From contig CM036243.1 of NCBI GenBank assembly GCA_020698575.1, positions 21,712,403 to 21,776,402 on the forward strand: a DNA stretch of 64,000 bases, in the 5' to 3' direction. Made by a program: the position numbers and the translations under genes. How positions within the stretch are numbered: position 1 is the stretch's first letter; each line of letters opens with the position of its first letter. Under the pieces are notes generated by a model. That model was not told the origin of the DNA, searched no databases, and saw nothing but the letters and a program-made list of their open reading frames with translations. This DNA is from Bostrychus sinensis (lineage: Eukaryota > Chordata > Actinopteri > Gobiiformes > Eleotridae). Of this stretch, positions 1 through 11,500 are shown piece after piece.

Positions 1-170
1 AGTAAGTGGGCAATAGTACAAGGGTATGTAGGTTCACTGTTAACTATTACAAATAGCTACAGTGTAATATTGTGTTCTCAGTCTGAATTGAGACCTGTAA
101 AAAAACATTACTTACTTTGCTGTCTTTATGCAAAGATAATATCCAAATTAATATTTTCTGGTAGTTTAAT

Positions 171-224
<54 letters not shown>

Positions 225-1021
225 TACTGCATCATGCATCAATGTATGCTGAACTGATTTTGTTAAATAACTGATGGCTTCGGTCTGGACAGTCTGCCTG
301 TTCAAAATATTATCCAATTTTAATTAAAGATAATAAAAATAACCTATAGTTTTTCTCTAACTCTAGGGTGTAGCTTTATACCGCTCTATACAGCAGACAC
401 GTCTTCCCACATTATTTATAGCCTACACTATTTTAATCCCTTCACGTTGACGATGCACATGAAAATGTTTGGGCAGAGATTTTATGCTGAAAACTTCAAC
501 CGGAAACGCTCTGTGAAGTCACGATGGCTTAACAAACCCAAACGTGGTCGCATTTTGCGCTGATGTAAACATCAAAGTGTCCTTATAGCCGAGTTGAGAG
601 CGGTTCCGTGGTCTGTCCAGTCTCAGCAGCATCAGCGGAAAACAAGAGTCCCGGTCCGGCCCGGAGTGTCCTGTCCCAAGCACAGTGCGCACACCTCGTC
701 CCGCAGCATGTGGAGCCGCTGGGACTTTCTCCTTGGATGACCTCCACGCCACGTCTCCTGTGAACTGTAGCCGTCGCTTCATTACAGTCGGACACCTGCT
801 GGTTAAGAAGGAGGACTTGAAGACACCGCGGGTTAAGTCTAAGCTGCTGTTTTTTTGCAGTCGTTAAGGCGAGCTGGGGACACGTCTTTACGTCGTGGCG
901 GCTGCGTGCGTGGTGGCGAGCTGCAGACGGTGTCCAGCAAGTTGTTGACAGCTGAAAATTCCATAGACTGCCATTGAATCACAGTGATAGGAATTTATTT
1001 TTCTACATTGCTGGCGCTCAC
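1..1021. promoter_or_regulatory. Upstream region and putative CpG-rich promoter of mcrip2
   Basis: No gene with family similarity is visible here. The first 450 bases are AT-rich and include an AAT microsatellite. From about 580 to 960 the sequence becomes GC-rich with many CpG dinucleotides, as expected for the promoter and 5' UTR of a broadly expressed vertebrate gene, and it lies directly upstream of the mcrip2 start at 1022. Short ORFs on both strands in 519-867 match nothing I recognise and are probably chance. The transcription start cannot be fixed from sequence alone, and an untranslated 5' exon is possible. Confidence 0.45.
172..222. repeat. AAT trinucleotide microsatellite
   Basis: About 17 uninterrupted copies of a TAA/AAT unit. 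On the reverse strand it reads as a run of tyrosine codons, which explains a spurious short ORF. Such tracts are usually length-polymorphic. Confidence 0.95.
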
Positions 1022-3651
1022 ATGATGTACACAATCACCAGAGGTCCCAGCAAACTTGTAACACAACGAAGGACAGGTGAGTTAGCACTGCGCACACTGT
1101 TATCTAAGCGCGTAATGATGTAACATAACGTCATTTCACTTGGGTTTGGGGTTCTCGCGTGAAATACTCGTGTTTTTTGTCAAAGAAGGACTGATCAACT
1201 GCTTTTGACGATTTTGATTTAAAGGTCCCACGCAACAAATAGAGAGCAAGTTCAGCGATTTGAAGCTCAAGCCCACGACTTGGTTGACCTCAAAGTAAGT
1301 AAAGTGTCCGTGTTTTGGTTTGACCATTCACCTGTTTTGAAAATATTTGTACTGGGGGGGTTTAAGCAGTGCCCAAAATGTGGGCCCAGAATACTCCACA
1401 CGTGCCCTGTGTGTATCATCACAAATCGGAGACTTGACGCTGCTTTCATTGTCAAACTCACAGATGTATGTCTGCATGACTTTTTCTGTGTGTATTTAAC
1501 TCTGTCATTCATGAGGACATCAAACACTGTGATAATGTTGCAGTCTAGTCTGGTCTGTAAATATTTGAAGTGTCAAAAATGTTTGGATTTTGTCTCATGG
1601 TGCTGTAGGTACTCCTATTTTTGGGAAAATGTGTTTTGTATTTAGCCTATTAACGCACTCTTAGTTAACAGTATCTATCACACCTTACTAAAACATTTGC
1701 ACAATACTACAGTACATTATTCCCTTACTATTGTGTTATTGTTCATGATGTACTCTGCAGTTCTCCGCCGCCAAAGTTAGTGTTTCATCGCCTCAATGGG
1801 AAGCGCTACACTGGAGCAGCCACACAGAAGAGTGAGAGTCCAGCTGAGGGCTTCACTCCTGCACACGAGGAGAATGTCAGATTTGTGTATGAAGGTAAGG
1901 CATGCTGCTATGAAAAGGTTTATGTGCTGTGTGACAAGCCAACTCTGTCACTCTGTGTACTTTGTCGATGTATTCTCTTTATGAATTGAATTACTGAAAT
2001 AAATTATATTTTGTGCCATATTGTAATTTATTAGTGTAGGACTGTATCTTCCCATTCATTGTCAAATCAAGGTTAAAGCTGCTAACAAATTCACAAAGAG
2101 CAATTAAAAATCGTAATGATTAAAAGCCACACCATAAACATGTTTTAAATTTACCCAGCCTGCATCAGTGCTTTCCAGTATTCTTGCCATGGTGCAAATG
2201 AATGAGTTGCAGAGCGGACTGAAGCAGCTCTTTGTTGCTCTTGGGCTGCCGCCAATGGGACCAGCTTTGTGCCATCTTTTGTGATTCTCTTGTCCAGTTG
2301 TATAAGGGCACCTCACATAAAACTTAACTGTGAAGTTAATTGCACATACAGTGATGGTGCATTCTGCATTCCTTATATTTTTGCATATTTGTTAAACCTA
2401 AATTTTTCCAGTCATTAAACACTTAAAGATCAATAGACAGTAATAAACAGAATAAATACAAAATGCTAATTTTAGACTATTATTTTATTTATTGATGGGG
2501 AAACCTACCTTGGCCTATATGCTAAAATAAGTGCCCCTCATGTTAAATCATGAGTTAACTGTAATTAACCAAGTTTTTGGAAAGCTGGCAAAAGGGAAAG
2601 GGTTACAAAGCCATTTCTAAGTCTTTGGGACACCAGCAAACCCTGGTGAGTCATTATCCACAAATGGATAAAACTTGGAACAGTGATGACTCTTCCCAGG
2701 GGTGGCTGAACTACCAGAATTACTTCAGGAGCACACATACCTTTAGCAGCACTCCAAGTAATTTAAAAAAATTGGTGCTAGTTGAAAAATACTTGCGTTT
2801 TAAATCACAAAAAATGTGGCAAACACTCACAGAGCCACAATCTTGAGTCACATCTCAAGGTTTGTATTAAACCAGTTTGTTATTGTGCAGCATGGCAGGA
2901 GGTGGAGCAGAAACTGGAAGATGGTGCTGACGTGATGGACAGCAAAGGGCCAGTCCAGTACACTGAGAAGACCCCAAGTGCTGCAATGAAGAGTGAGTCT
3001 ATACTGGGCAATAGAGATGATCAAATGCCAGAACAATGTAGCTCAGAATGAGTCGTGTCTCTGCCCACATTTTACTGCTTTGTCAAAGATAAAATACTCC
3101 TTGTTTGTAACCTGTTGAACTTTGATCTATAACTCTGATTGTGTGATTATTTTCCATTGTTAACTTAATAGTAAAGGAAAGCTGAATGAATGATCAGCAG
3201 GTTGTGTTTTGGCTCCGGCTGTAACCAGAGGGCAACTGTTGTAATACTTTAATCTTTAACTTCCCCAGTCAGCTCACACAGACCTGTCTGCACCAGACTT
3301 GTGGTTCAGTGCCTTCAGCAAAAGGCATGCCAAGTTAATTCAAGGACAATAATTATTTTTAATCTACATCATATTATAGCTTTATGTGAGAGTGATCAAT
3401 TATAAACACTGGAAAAAACATGACCCAAATTTTTTTTTCCTTCAGCAATGGTTTATATTCCAACTTTCACTGTATAACTGTTACATAATAACTAGTACCT
3501 CACTTAATCTAAAATGTTATAAAATAACAAATTTACTAAAAAACTCAGTTATGTTGTAACTGCTGTTGTTTTCCCTACAGATTTTGTGCCCATAGACCTG
3601 GAGGAGTGGTGGGCCCAACGCTTCCTCGCCAATATTGCCAACCTGTCCTGA
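1022..3651 (+). CDS. mcrip2: MAPK-regulated corepressor-interacting protein 2 (FAM195A family), 5 coding exons
   Basis: Exons by splice sites: 1022-1076, 1225-1294, 1761-1894, 2891-2992, 3581-3651. They total 432 nt, or 143 residues plus TGA, and every phase matches. The start reads MMYTITRGPSKLVTQRR, like the human N terminus. Exon 3 carries the family hallmark FTPAHEENVRFVYE. Exon 4 begins in the codon giving AWQEVEQKLEDG. Exon 5 gives FVPIDLEEWWAQRFLANI and ends LS. Human MCRIP2 is 160 residues; this copy is shorter in the proline-rich segment after exon 2. The second ATG (1025) could also be used. Known family role: MCRIP proteins bind the CtBP co-repressor and associate with stress-granule and P-body proteins such as DDX6. 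The paralogue MCRIP1 is less likely, because the MYTITKGPSKLV-type N terminus is specific to MCRIP2. Confidence 0.95.
2574..2750 (+). repeat. Tc1-like transposase remnant in mcrip2 intron 3
   Basis: The + strand translation contains GKGYKAISKSLG, which resembles the N-terminal helix-turn-helix of fish Tc1 transposases, and then degrades. No terminal repeats were found around it, so it is a short dead fragment. Identification rests on this one motif. Confidence 0.5.
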
Positions 3652-4078
3652 GTGCCTAAGGCAACTGTGTAGAGCAGGTGGCACCGTGCTAATGCTACGG
3701 CGGTCTTCACTACACGGAGACGAGCAGCGTCGGTCTCCAGGATGAATGTAGGCAGGAGTCTGTAATTTAGTCTGAAGATGCAGAGGAAATACTGGGCCTG
3801 CAACACACACTGCCTCTCGACTGAACTGTGACAGTTGACTTGAAGTACTTCGGCCCATTTCTCTACTTGAATGATGTACTAATATGCCTCCTGTTTCAGC
3901 TGCATGCATTTCTATGCTGATCTTTGGATAAATATTTTGAAAAGTAAAGAGTTTTTCAAGATTCTGTTTGTGTGCTTGGTAGTATCTCTCTTTTACTTCC
4001 TCCAGACATTCACACATGCTTGCTTATACTTGTAGTCTTTCTTAGAGAAGAGGTCAAAATTGAAACTTTGGGTCACAA

Positions 4079-4084
4079 TTTATT
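4079..4084 (-). terminator. Putative slx4 polyadenylation signal
   Basis: TTTATT on the + strand is AATAAA on the slx4 strand, about 155 bases downstream of the slx4 stop codon. It gives a short 3' UTR that overlaps the mcrip2 3' UTR. Confidence 0.5.
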
Positions 4085-4227
4085 TTACAGAGGTATCAAA
4101 TATAAAATATTATAAATACAACACATTTTCTTATACAGTTAGAAACACTAAAAATCATCTCATTTGTTCAAAATCAAATCTATTTTGTCACAGAATCGAT
4201 GACATATCGGTGAAATGTACTACTTTA

Positions 4228-4233
4228 AATAAA
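4228..4233 (+). terminator. Putative mcrip2 polyadenylation signal AATAAA
   Basis: A canonical hexamer about 580 bases after the mcrip2 stop. Cleavage 10-30 bases downstream would fall inside the last coding exon of slx4 on the other strand. Use in vivo is inferred. Confidence 0.5.
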
Positions 4234-4240
4234 AGTACCA

Positions 4241-5562
4241 TTAATGGATAGTTGCAGTGGCTTTTTTACGCCTCACTCCACTTTCACTAATTACCTTCTT
4301 CTTTTTGATCTGTCTCCGCCTGGGGGCAGATTGGTCTGGTTTGGCTGTAGTAAAGGTGATGCACTGAGAGTCTAGGTAGTCTGCCAGCTTAGTAACACCA
4401 AGGCGAATCCCTGCAGCTTTCAGCTGCTGCTGGAACTGGGACAGAACCAGTGGCTGGTACTGAAGGATCTGGTTATAAAGTGTAGAATCAGACAAAATGA
4501 AAGCTCGAACTGCTTGAAGCTGATCTTGCAGACGAGTGGCTGCCTGAGAGGCAGAGATGCCACTATCACTGTCTGAGTCTCCATCAGACAATTGGACAAT
4601 CTCCGGGTTTGACCTGTAGAGACAAAGTACAAAGGGGAAATATTTTAGATAGGCTCACAGTACTGTGATATTAATTGAGCATTGATCTCAATGTGATAAA
4701 GCTGTTTTTGTAACAATAAAAAGTTCAACAGCTGAAGAACTGAAGTTATTTATTTTACTATTTTCTCCAAATAAGAGAGCTAAAAACAGGACAGGAAAGA
4801 ACCAGAGCCAAAAAGGTTTTTTAACCAGTGCAACATCCCGGTCATTTCAAAACTGTTAACACATATATATACTGTATATATAGTGAAGTTGCTACTGATA
4901 ATTTAAGGTGAATCTGGATTCATGTTTTGTTTTTTAAATAATTTTAAAAGGGGTAAACTTTAATGTACCTTTCTGATTCTTCACTGGCAGCAGTGGAGGA
5001 TGTGTTGGAGCCCTGTGAGGCAAACAGTGCTTCTGGCTCCTGGTCCTGGAGCAGTTTAATGGGGGAGGTACCAGCTTTGGCTGTAGGTTGTTTAAACTTT
5101 GCTGCATGGGCACAGGAGACCGGTCTGACAACTGCTGAACTTGAGACAGAGGGCTTTGCCTCAGTGGTTCGCCCCAAAGAGGGCACCTCGTCTTCAGAGT
5201 CTGAACTGACCAGCTGGTGGGTATATTGGTGGATCTCTTTCAGCTTGAGGATCATTTGGCGTTTCGGTAAAGGGCGAACTCCAAACCTACAAACAACAAA
5301 AAAGCTTGTTTTAGGTATTTGCACATAACAGATGGTTGGGAAACAGAGCAGGGCCAGACAGATTAATCTGACAGTGACTGTGGAGGAGGTAATTAGACTT
5401 ATTAGTCTTCTCAATGATTAAAAAGGCCCGTTACATTTCATTAATGTAAATGGTAATTGACTGACTTGTTTAATTTGTTCTTAAGGTCTGGTGTGTCCAT
5501 ATCCGAGTAGTGAGGCATTGGAGTAATGGGAACCAGCGCCTGACGTGTTTTGAATTTGGATA
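4241..5562 (-). CDS. slx4: slx4 exons 11-13: SAP-like region and SLX1-binding C-terminal domain
   Basis: Exon 11 encodes ITPMPHYSDMDTPDLKNKLN and runs into exon 12 with FGVRPLPKRQMILKLKEIHQ, the conserved SAP-like stretch of SLX4. Exon 13 begins with a second SIM-like stretch, EIVQLSDGDSDSDSG. It then carries the conserved C-terminal domain, including ILSDSTLYNQILQYQP, LADYLDSQCITFTTA and a basic tail. This domain docks the SLX1 nuclease. The stop codon is at 4241-4243. Confidence 0.92.
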
Positions 5563-8500
5563 CTAGACAAGAAACAACAATATATAATATATAACAATGT
5601 TATAATATGTATTTCATGCATATCATTACATGACCATAATACTTCACAGATTTAAACTATAATCCAGTATATTACAATCATCATCACTCAGGGCTTACTT
5701 GGAGTTTTGTGTTGAAAAGGGGTCTTCAATCTCTCAGAAAGAGCAGGGGCCACATCTTCCTCTTCCTCTTTTTCTTCCCAGACATCCCATATCTTGGAGT
5801 CCAGTAGGCTGTTGTTGATGTCCTGAGCAGGCGAGGTTACAGGTGGTGAGTGTGCAGGAGAAGTAATTGCATGTGTTCTTGTACTCAATGAAGATTTTCT
5901 GTTTGGGGATGTTGTGGGAAAGTTGTTTGTCACAGCATCACACTGTTTGTCAGGATACATAGATGGATGGGTGGTTGTTTTAATTTTCTCTGGGCTGTTC
6001 TTCTGCTGAACAGATCCACCACTGTCTTCAAGTCTCAGACTGAAGCAAGCATTTTCTGCACAAGCATCTAGACCCCAAGAGTCATTGAAAGCTATAGGAG
6101 GTTCATCCATAAAACTCTGCCGAAAACTGCCCTCTCCACCTTCTTCCTCATCCTTGTGTGGTTCATTTGTTTCTAAACTTGCCATGTCATTCACTATACT
6201 GCTGTCTCTACTGCACTCTTCTGAAAGCTTACTTTTATTGTAAGGCATACTGTTAGTCTTGTTGTGAGATGCGGAGGACCTCTCAGACAGAGGAGACAGG
6301 TGAAAGCTCTGGACTTCTGCCATTTCTGGACTTGGACCAAGTGTCCTCTCTGCATCTTTTTGAGTTGAGACCAGGTTTTCAGCATTGAATGGAGAAGCTA
6401 GTGGAAGGGTATGTGGCTTGGGAAACTCTGTCTGTACTGGTGTGCTACTATAGGCCGGGACGGGGAGACAAGTGTCATGTTTAGAACAATTTAGATGTGA
6501 GCGAGACTGGTTTGAAAACTCACAATACTTGGCAGGGTTTTGGGGAATGGCAAACCCAGAACAATCCAACTTTTTGTTGTTTGTCAAATCAAAGCTACTT
6601 CTATCACTCCTATCTGAACTGGACATAGAGGGAGCAGACTTGGCAAAGCTGTTCACGGAGGAGCTTTTGTGTGTTGAATCTTTAGCAGGACGCTGGGGGG
6701 AATTCAAATGTGAAGGTGAACTGTCACCCTTAGGAAAAAGTTGAGTCCTACAAATGCTGCTTTTGGTTTGAGCGGAGCTGGTGCGGACACTTCTCCTAGG
6801 TTGGACTGGTGTGGATGGGATCAGCCAGGAAACCTCTGCTGAGCAATCTGCCAGGCTTAATTCAGAGTCAGAGTGAGGCTGCTGGGCACATGAAGCAGGC
6901 AACTGTCCATTGTTTTTGTCTCTATTTGGATAATGTGATTCAGGTACTTTTATATTAGTGAAACTTTGCATGTTTTGTGGCGAAGGACTGCCTGAACTCT
7001 GAGTAAGATCTATGTTCATGTCATCACTGGAGTCAGATAAAACTACCAGCTCTGGTTCGTTGCTTTTAGGAGAACTGTGAGGAGAAATTGCGATGCAAAT
7101 GGCCCGAGTTCCTTGGCTTTGCCTTTTTACACTTTCATTCCTACATTCATACATATTTAAGACTTCAACTGTTCCTTCATCTCCAGCACAGTGACCCACC
7201 TGCCCAGGGGACAGACCAGGAGATAAGCCTGGAGAATGTCCTGGGACAGGCAGGTTAGGTGCATTAGGTGAAGGGCTTGGAGAAACATTATCAATTACAC
7301 TTGCCGAGGACTGAAGCAACATTCTGCCTGACATTTCATGTGAGAGTAGACGAGTGGCCTGACATTGCTGTGATCGATATGTGTGTTTATCTTCTGGATC
7401 CAGGGGTAAAGCTGAGAGCTCTTTTTCCTCATATTCACCCCAGGACTGTGAGAAAAGGCGGTTGTAGCTGCGATCCAGACTGGTATCTGCATCACGCTCA
7501 TCCTTTTTCTGTGGATTGTCAAAGCTCTCCGCCAGCTTTGGGAATACTTCAGGCAACTCTTGATTATCAACATGTTGTTCCTCCTCCACACTGTCGTCCT
7601 CATTTTCTCTGTTTTTCTGCGTGGCCGCAAACTCATAGATTTCCACCAGTTCTTCCTCGTTCATTTGTTCCTCGTGTATTTCTCTGTCACCCAAGAGGAG
7701 ATCATCCTGTTGCTCGTCCATCTCCTTACTGTTATCCAATCCTACATTATTATCGGCTCCTTCTTCAACGTCAACGTCTTCATCATTCCACATAGAGCGG
7801 AGCAGCTCTAAAAAGGCCTGGTCTGCTTGGTTGTTTGGATGCTGATCGTGATCTGTGTCATCTCTCTGAAGCAATGTCTCTTCCTGAACATGGCAAAATT
7901 CCTGTAGATCTTTTAAGTCAAACCTAAAAAAGAAACAAAAGATGTCAAAAAATTATAAATAAAAATGTATATCTAGAGCTACACTGTGCAACCTTTTGAC
8001 CTGTAATACTTAAGGCTCAAAAGAAGAAGACAAGCCATCAATTAGATGTGCAGTATATGGTGAACTGCATGATTGGTTTCTATACATATCTATTTTGAGT
8101 GGTGAGTTTAATGGCCTTTTTTCAATAGAACATATCTTGTTTACCATGAAATGCACAAAAATATAATCTGTACAGAGAAGTTGAATGGTTTCCATGTTAG
8201 TGTGCAGCAGTTTTATCACACCTCATTAAAAAAAAAAAAGAGGCACAAATCACACAAAAAAAAAAAAATCTATATTTAGAGCAGGGTGAAAATATATTAA
8301 TTAAAATATTGGCATTGCTTCTGAAATTGTATTACTTTATACATATTATTATTATATAAAATATTGTAAATACATTATGGAGCATATAATCTTTCTGACA
8401 AACTAAACATGAGACTGACCTGGATGCCAGCTCTAGGATGTAAGGTTGTAGTGAAGAGGGAAAGGAGTTGTGGCCAGTGTAGAGGTACTGCAGCAGAGCA

Positions 8501-11500
8501 AACACAGCCTGCCCTGGGACGTCATTTAGCAGCACCCTCTGAGCTGCAGGCACTCCCTCCTCCTGCACCCCAAAACCACTTTCATGTATCTAAAAAAAAA
8601 AATGAGAGGAAAAATAATGATATAGTACTTAATATGTTTGAACAAGAAAGATTCCAATGATTATGGAGATGAACGTCAGAGAATCTTTGTCATTTTACTG
8701 TAGTATAAAAAAAGCATACATGTACACTTCATATTTTATTCTTGGGAAATAAAGCGTAATAATTTCTAACTCCATATTGTTTTTCCCCTATAAAAATTAT
8801 AACCTATTCTACAATACACAAATAACGAGTTTAATTGTTTACCATCTCAGCCAGCAGGGGGCAGCGAGTATACACCATGAATGAATGAGCAAAGAAGACT
8901 TCTCCACTGTCCACCTGTAGCTGCAAGTCACTAAGCTGAGGGTTGTTAACCATGCTGCCAAAGTCCAAAGCCAGTCTGGACAGGGACAACTAGAATAGAA
9001 AAGGTAGTACAAAACATCACTACAAACAGAAAGTACAATAAGCATTTACAGTAGGTACATTTTAAGTTATTCTTACAGATTGGTGTGGTTTGCCTTCTTT
9101 CTCTTCTCCTTTACACACTGTGCTTCTTGTTTGATGTTTTTGCATGTTGTCCAGTGTTTCTGGTAAAAAGCGACTCATACCATGATTATTTTCCTCTTCC
9201 TCTTCCCGTACAAATCCACTTAAATGGAGGTTTGGGGCTTGATTTGTGCTGCTTTGCTGACCTGTGAGGCAACAGACAATTATTAGGGAAAAATACCTGG
9301 TGATTAGTTTCAAAGTTGGGGCTAATCTGGCCCTTTGTATAGTGTTATTTTTGAACTTGTTATAGCTAGCTAAATTTAACTATCCACAGAAAAATGTGGA
9401 AATTAAAATCAATAGACATACAGGACTTTTTTGGTTTTGAAAATGTTGGTGTGTGGTTTTTAATTTAAACATAAAAAATATGTAAACTTTTTGCCTCTTC
9501 TTATTTTCTTGACCTTGTATTGCGATGTTCTGTATCCTTTAAAGATTCCTGGATTCAGATGGTGTTCTGGACACACACTAAAAACTAAGAATCTCTTTCC
9601 TGTCCTTTTACTGACCTTTTCTAAAACATTCACCATTACTTTTGAGTTATCTTGCCAACAGAGAGCAACCTATAACAGCCAACCAACCAACCAATTCCAG
9701 CAAAAAACCCACCTTTGCTCAGGTCTGTGGCAGGGTAACCATACTGCGTCAGTGTCATTCCATCTTCAGCCAACTCCATGAGGTCTTGGAGGGCTTGGCT
9801 GCACCCTTGGAGCTGCCCTGTCCCTGGGGCACAAACAGCTGGAGAGGAGAATGCTGTTTGCGGGGAAGATGGAAAAATGGAGGCCCTGAAAGTAATCACA
9901 GGAGTTCCTATTTTCACAAGCTGCATAGTAGAGTCTGGTGTGTCCCCAGTGGCAAAAGAGTGCACAATGGTCTAAAGTAGAAAAAAAAAAAAAATTAAAG
10001 TAAGGGTCAGATATTAGCACCAATCTGCTTCATATCAGTTAATATTTTCCTTACAGTTGTTGATTCCCAAGGCACAATGAATTCTTTGAGCTCTGGAGTG
10101 TAAAAATCAGTTACAGAGGAAACTCTGTCAATGGGCAATGCACTTTTCTGCCAGAGGGGAGCAGAGCCAGTCCAGCCAGGCAGACTGGAGGGACAGCGAG
10201 TGGGAGTGACAGGAGAGGGGGCGGAACTGCGTAGAAGGAGAGCAGAAGCACGCGCTTGTATTCTGGCCAGAGCTGCACCAGCGTCCTGAATCAGAAGTAG
10301 CGGAGGGGATCGAGGCATGCCACCCTTTTTCTTTTTGCCAATTCCCTTACCTACATAAAGAAAGACAAGTCAAATACTGTTAGATGGACCCATTTTTTTT
10401 TTTTTTTTGTAAAAACATAGATTACAACACATAAAGTAAAATAATTAAAGTATAACTGTTTATAAGAACTAAAACACTTGACTTTAAGCTTTTCTTTCTG
10501 TATGATTTAACATTTATGTAGATGTCACAATTAAAATGTTATTAATAATAATCCTGACATAAATACAGATCCAATCATTATTTACATGTTTTTTAAGCAT
10601 TTGACCTTTGCTATCAGCTCATCAAACAATTAATAATGTATCAAACCAGCATGTGGCCTCCACTTAAGAGATGGACTCTTGGATGTGTTTGAGGCAATGG
10701 TCTCAATTATCGCCCTCTCAGCTTCTGTTTCCTTCTGCTTCACTCGTTCTTGTTCCAGCAGTGAAGAAGACAGGGCCATGGCCACCATCATGTCTTCATC
10801 CAGCTCTTCAACCTTCTTTCTGGGCTTCTTACTTGCTGGCATGTTTGACTTAGATCCTTTCCTCTTGTTGTCTCCAGTCTGTGTGCTGAAAGAAAAAAGC
10901 ATTTAAACATAAGAAGATTTTAGTTAGATGACCATAAAGTTTTTTTTCACATTTATTGCAGCTCCTAGTGGGCCGACATATACAGTACTTTGTCATGTTG
11001 CTATGGGTCTCCTCAGCCTGTCTCTGCAAAGCCTGCAACAGCACAGCTGGGGGGACGCCCATATCTGAGGAGCAGCGCTTTAGGTGGGACGAGCGACTCT
11101 TTAGAGACTTGAACCTCTTTCCACATATAGGACATTCCAGGAATCCAGGGAGCTGAGGGGGTGCAGTATTGTCCTCTCTCTCATCCAAACACCTGCAAAA
11201 ATCATGCAAACAAAAAAGAAAAAAATAAAGGTTAAGGGGCCAGGGGCTGCAAGGAGTCTGGTTTGGGGACCAAAGGATTTCATCTTTGCTCTTAGCAGAT
11301 GATGCTGTCCTGCTGGCTTCATCAGGCCAGGACCTACAGCATGCACTGGGACTATTTGCAGCAGTGTCTGAAGTGGCTGGGATGAGAATCAGCACCTCCA
11401 GCTCTGAGGCCGTGGTTCTCAACCGGAAAAGGGAGGCCTGCCCTCTTCAGGTTGGACAAGAGTTCCTGCCTCAAGTGAAGGAGTTCAAGTATCTTGGGGT

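Larger units (their letters stand above)
3652..4240. other. Shared 3' UTR region between convergent mcrip2 and slx4
   Basis: There is no coding sequence of its own here. A + strand AATAAA lies at 4228-4233, the first such hexamer I see downstream of the mcrip2 stop. On the - strand an AATAAA (TTTATT on +, 4079-4084) lies about 155 bases past the slx4 stop. The two transcripts probably overlap tail to tail. A 166-codon reverse ORF (3517-4017) is antisense to the last mcrip2 exon and shows no family match. Confidence 0.6.

Noticed and set aside
172..222. Possible CRISPR-like or tandem array
   Set aside because: A simple trinucleotide repeat without spacers in a vertebrate genome; no CRISPR array was found anywhere in the window.
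126..317. Reverse ORF with a run of 17 tyrosines
   Set aside because: It is a translation of the AAT microsatellite.
3517..4017. 166-codon reverse ORF beside mcrip2
   Set aside because: It is antisense to the last mcrip2 exon and its 3' UTR and shows no family motif or splice support.
7268..7795. 175-codon + strand ORF inside slx4 exon 10
   Set aside because: It is the complement of a long, well-supported slx4 exon. Its composition follows the acidic codons on the other strand.
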